Assembly (NCBI GenBank): GCA_030144725.1
Contig: JASKMD010000008.1
Coordinates: 12,984,160 to 13,048,159, forward strand
Length of the DNA stretch: 64,000 bases
Reading direction: 5' to 3'
Source: Haematococcus lacustris
Taxonomy: Eukaryota > Chlorophyta > Chlorophyceae > Chlamydomonadales > Haematococcaceae
Position 1 is the first letter of the stretch. Each line of letters opens with the position of its first letter. The notes beneath the pieces were generated by a model. That model made no database searches. It saw only the letters and a list, made by a program, of their open reading frames with translations, and had not been told where the DNA came from. Of the stretch, positions 61,578 through 64,000 are shown one piece after another. The position numbers and the translations under genes were made by a program.

Positions 61578-64000
61578 TCATGGCTGCTTGCTGAGGCTGT
61601 TGTAAGGCGTGAAGTACATGTCTCCTTGACCCTCCCCTGCAGGGAAGAACGCTACTAACAGAGTGTGCAGCTGCTCGCCATTCACAGCAAACCACTCTGA
61701 AGGACCTGCACCTGCCTCCTTCGTCTTGAACTTGTCACGCTTGGGGATCCTGCATGCTTGGGGCTGCTCCTGCTGGGGGGCAGTAGCTGGCCTCTTTGCC
61801 ACACGGGTTGAGCGGCGCTGTTGGCTGAGTATCCCACCATTGGGGTGGGGCAGAAGAGAGGGTCCAGCAGCTGCTGCTGCTGCTTCATCTGCTGTTGTTG
61901 CTGCTGCCTCTCCTGCTGCTGCTGCTGATGCTGGCTTCGGATCTGCTGTTGCTTCATCTGCTGCTGTTGCTGCTGCCTCTGCTGCTGCTGCTGCTGCTGC
62001 TGGCTTAGGATCTGTTGCCCGCCGCTTGGCCGCTGTGTCCTGTGGAGCTGCCCGCTTGCCTGCTGTACGCCCTACTCGTGTCGCCGCAGCTGCAGCACCC
62101 GCTCGGGGCTGTGGATCCAGGCTCATGCCATGCAGCAAGTGGGGCACGCCACCCACAGGGAAGAGGGGGTAGAGCCGTGTGATGGCCACACGCAGGAAGC
62201 GGTCTGGGATGAAGGGATGCTGGAGGCGCACCCAGAACTGGATGTAGGCAGCAGACTTGTTAATGGTCTGGGTACTGGCCTTGTTGAAATACTGGGCCAA
62301 CACCCAGCTGTTGTTGCGTTTGTCTGCAAGCTTGTACCCCACACTGAACATCATTTGCTGCGTGCATTCTGCCCGAGTAAAGTACCATACCCGCCCTTGC
62401 TCAACAGGGGGCTGGGCAGGGTCACCAGAGGAGAACAGATCTTCGACGTCCTGCTCACACCAGCCACTGGGCTCGCCTCCCAACCCAGCGTTCATCTCCC
62501 CCACCATGGTGCAGATAGCCTGGCATACCCACTCCTCACAACCCGGAACTGGGCACGCCCTCTTGCCCACCCCAACCAGCTGGCAGTTCCCCCCCGGCAA
62601 CGGCTGAGGGTCCTTCACACTGGCAGTGGCCTTGCGCGGTGCACCCACCAGTTCACCCCCCACACCCTTCTGCGCTGGGCCGGGCTGCTCCCCCTGCTCC
62701 TCCCCCTCACCCTGCTGCGCTGGGCTGGGCTGCTCCCCCTGCTCACCCCCCACACCCTGCTGCGCTTGGCTGGGCTGCTCCCCCTGCTCACCCTCCCCAC
62801 CATGCTGCGCTCTGTACTTGTCAAGGAATCGCTGAGCCTGGCGGACCACCATTTCACGCTTGCAGGCTGTGAGGGCTACGGTAGCACCTGATGCATGCTT
62901 GCCACAGCATCGCTTCATGTACTGCATGGCGCGCTCCAACCAAAACTCAGCATCACGGAAGCTGCGACCACGCTGCAGCTCTTGATACAGCAGCCTGCGC
63001 CCATCATAAAGCAATGTAATTTGTAGTGGTAGTATATGAAGTGCTGGACCGGAGCAATAGGTGGGAGAGTGATGGGTCTCGGAGGTGGTGGTCTGCTGAA
63101 AACAAACACCAACGGATGACCCACCGGCAAACACACATGTGGAGATTGGGAGAGAACATGGAGGTCGGGACATGAAGGGTGTCCTCATGCTTATCCAGCA
63201 TTTTGGCGTATTCCAGCAAGTCCTCATAGCCCGTTTGGATGTTGGCCGCCACAGTGTCAGGTTTGTCAGCACCTTGCAAACAAAACACAATCATGTGTTC
63301 CAGTGTACCCTTGCTTATGACAGGTTGCACCTATCTATCCCTTGACTATGGCTGGAGATTCTTACCTGGTGTCAGGTAGTGAAGCGCAGCTCTGACCAGG
63401 CATTTCCACATCTCAAAGTGCAGCTTGCGCTTGCGTGTGGGCTTGCTCAGGATGTCCAGGAACACGTACTGCCACTCGTGCTTTATGAAGTTCATGTAGT
63501 GGTCCATGATCCAGCCACTGCATCTCAATCACATATTACCGAGTGAATCACTAATCCAACAGCTTGGGAAGGTTTAGCTAGGTAAGGTGGCTTGTGCTAT
63601 CTCTGTCTCCATGGCTTAAGGAGGATTGATCTTGTACCTGCACTTGGGATGGTGGAAGGGATCGCGGCCGTAGTCTGAAGGCACATGCATATGCTTGAAG
63701 CGTTCCTTGATGAGCCTGCGCTCCTCGACCTTCAAGGGGCTCTTCTTCTTGGTGGAGAGCAGCCACAGCAGGTGGTGGTGCACCAGCCCAAACAGCAGGC
63801 TGTGGGCTATTGGTACGACATGGACCCACAGGGCCTCCACGTACTTGAGGAACTTCGTGATGATAGCAGGGCCATGGCACCCCACAGCATTAGGAGTCAG
63901 CTTGCCCTTCTTCACTAGCCTGCCACGCTTCCTGAACTCTGGCTCCGTCAGCCTCATTGCTTCCTCCATCATAAGCACAAGGGCCGGCGGCACCTCCTCA
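61578..64000 (-). CDS. transposase-like protein, four exons, 5' end beyond the window
   Basis: Exons in phase on the minus strand: 64000-63638 (open to the edge; GCHGPAIITKFLKYVEALWV, SLLFGLVHHHLLWLL), 63517-63366 (SGWIMDHYMNFIKHEWQ), 63272-63125 (GYEDLLEYAKMLDKHEDTL, then NLHMCVCR) and 62994-61578 (LLYQELQRGRSFRDAEFWLE, YMKRCCGKH). Each junction has GT-AG ends and keeps the frame. The last exon continues with a repeated GEQGEQPSPAQQG segment, a Cys-containing part (CPVPGCEEWVC), FWVRLQHPFIPDRFLR and an Ala-rich tract, ending at a TTA-complement stop at 61578. The first exons and the NLHM...RDAEFWLE segment recall large plant and algal DNA transposases (Tnp2/DUF4218-type). I give that only as a likely family. 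A domesticated or host gene is possible. Confidence 0.6.
61872..62010 (-). repeat. Ala-coding GCT/GCA-rich repeat in the transposase-like gene
   Basis: Two copies of a segment coding for D(P/E)(K/A)...PAAAAAAAEAAAT...DEA, within the last exon. It is compositional and probably variable in length. Confidence 0.7.

Overview
The window looks like nuclear DNA of a chlorophyte green alga, probably from the Chlamydomonadales (volvocine or Haematococcus-like). The evidence is GC-rich coding sequence, short GT-AG introns, a Pro-rich pherophorin-like extracellular-matrix gene, Ala/Gly/Pro-rich proteins, and dense G-rich micro- and minisatellites. The species is an inference. Two 500-base N runs (10880-11379 and 45317-45816) show that this is a scaffold of three contigs.

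Layout. 112-9384 is a large inverted duplication: two arms of about 2.66 kb, nearly identical, around a 4 kb spacer that holds a two-exon BolA-like gene. 9630-10879 is the 3' end of an NFX1-type zinc-finger gene (NFXL1-like), cut by the first gap. 11380-15259 is the 5' half of a Ty1/copia LTR retrotransposon on the minus strand. 15683-29348 is an L1-like LINE of about 11.8 kb, with ORF1 and an APE-RT ORF2, flanked by direct repeats of 0.84-0.98 kb. 29.7-40.2 kb is low-complexity DNA: arrays of short palindromes, pentanucleotide arrays bordered by splice-like signals, a foldback MITE, and the first of two hAT-like transposase fragments (a possible zinc-finger exon at 36.4 kb). The second, a clear C-terminal part, follows at 40.4-41.2 kb. 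45817-49096 is a 3.3 kb, almost pure GGGGC array. 49.7-53.3 kb is a multi-exon gene for a secreted Pro-rich protein with a PPC-like C-terminal domain. 57049-59042 is the 3' half of a copia element, with a tRNA-derived SINE inside its RNase H region. 59187-61390 is a TTCAGG-type minisatellite. 61578-64000 is a four-exon transposase-like gene that runs off the right edge.

Only three or four host genes are supported: BolA-like, NFXL1-like, the Pro-rich extracellular protein, and possibly some hypothetical ORFs. The rest is mobile-element or satellite DNA. Two structural observations stand out. The two copia halves have identical LTRs, the same 5-bp outer flank and complementary breakpoints, so they look like one insertion split in two, by misassembly or by rearrangement. 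The LINE sits exactly between two direct repeats of nearly 1 kb, as if it had made a giant target-site duplication.
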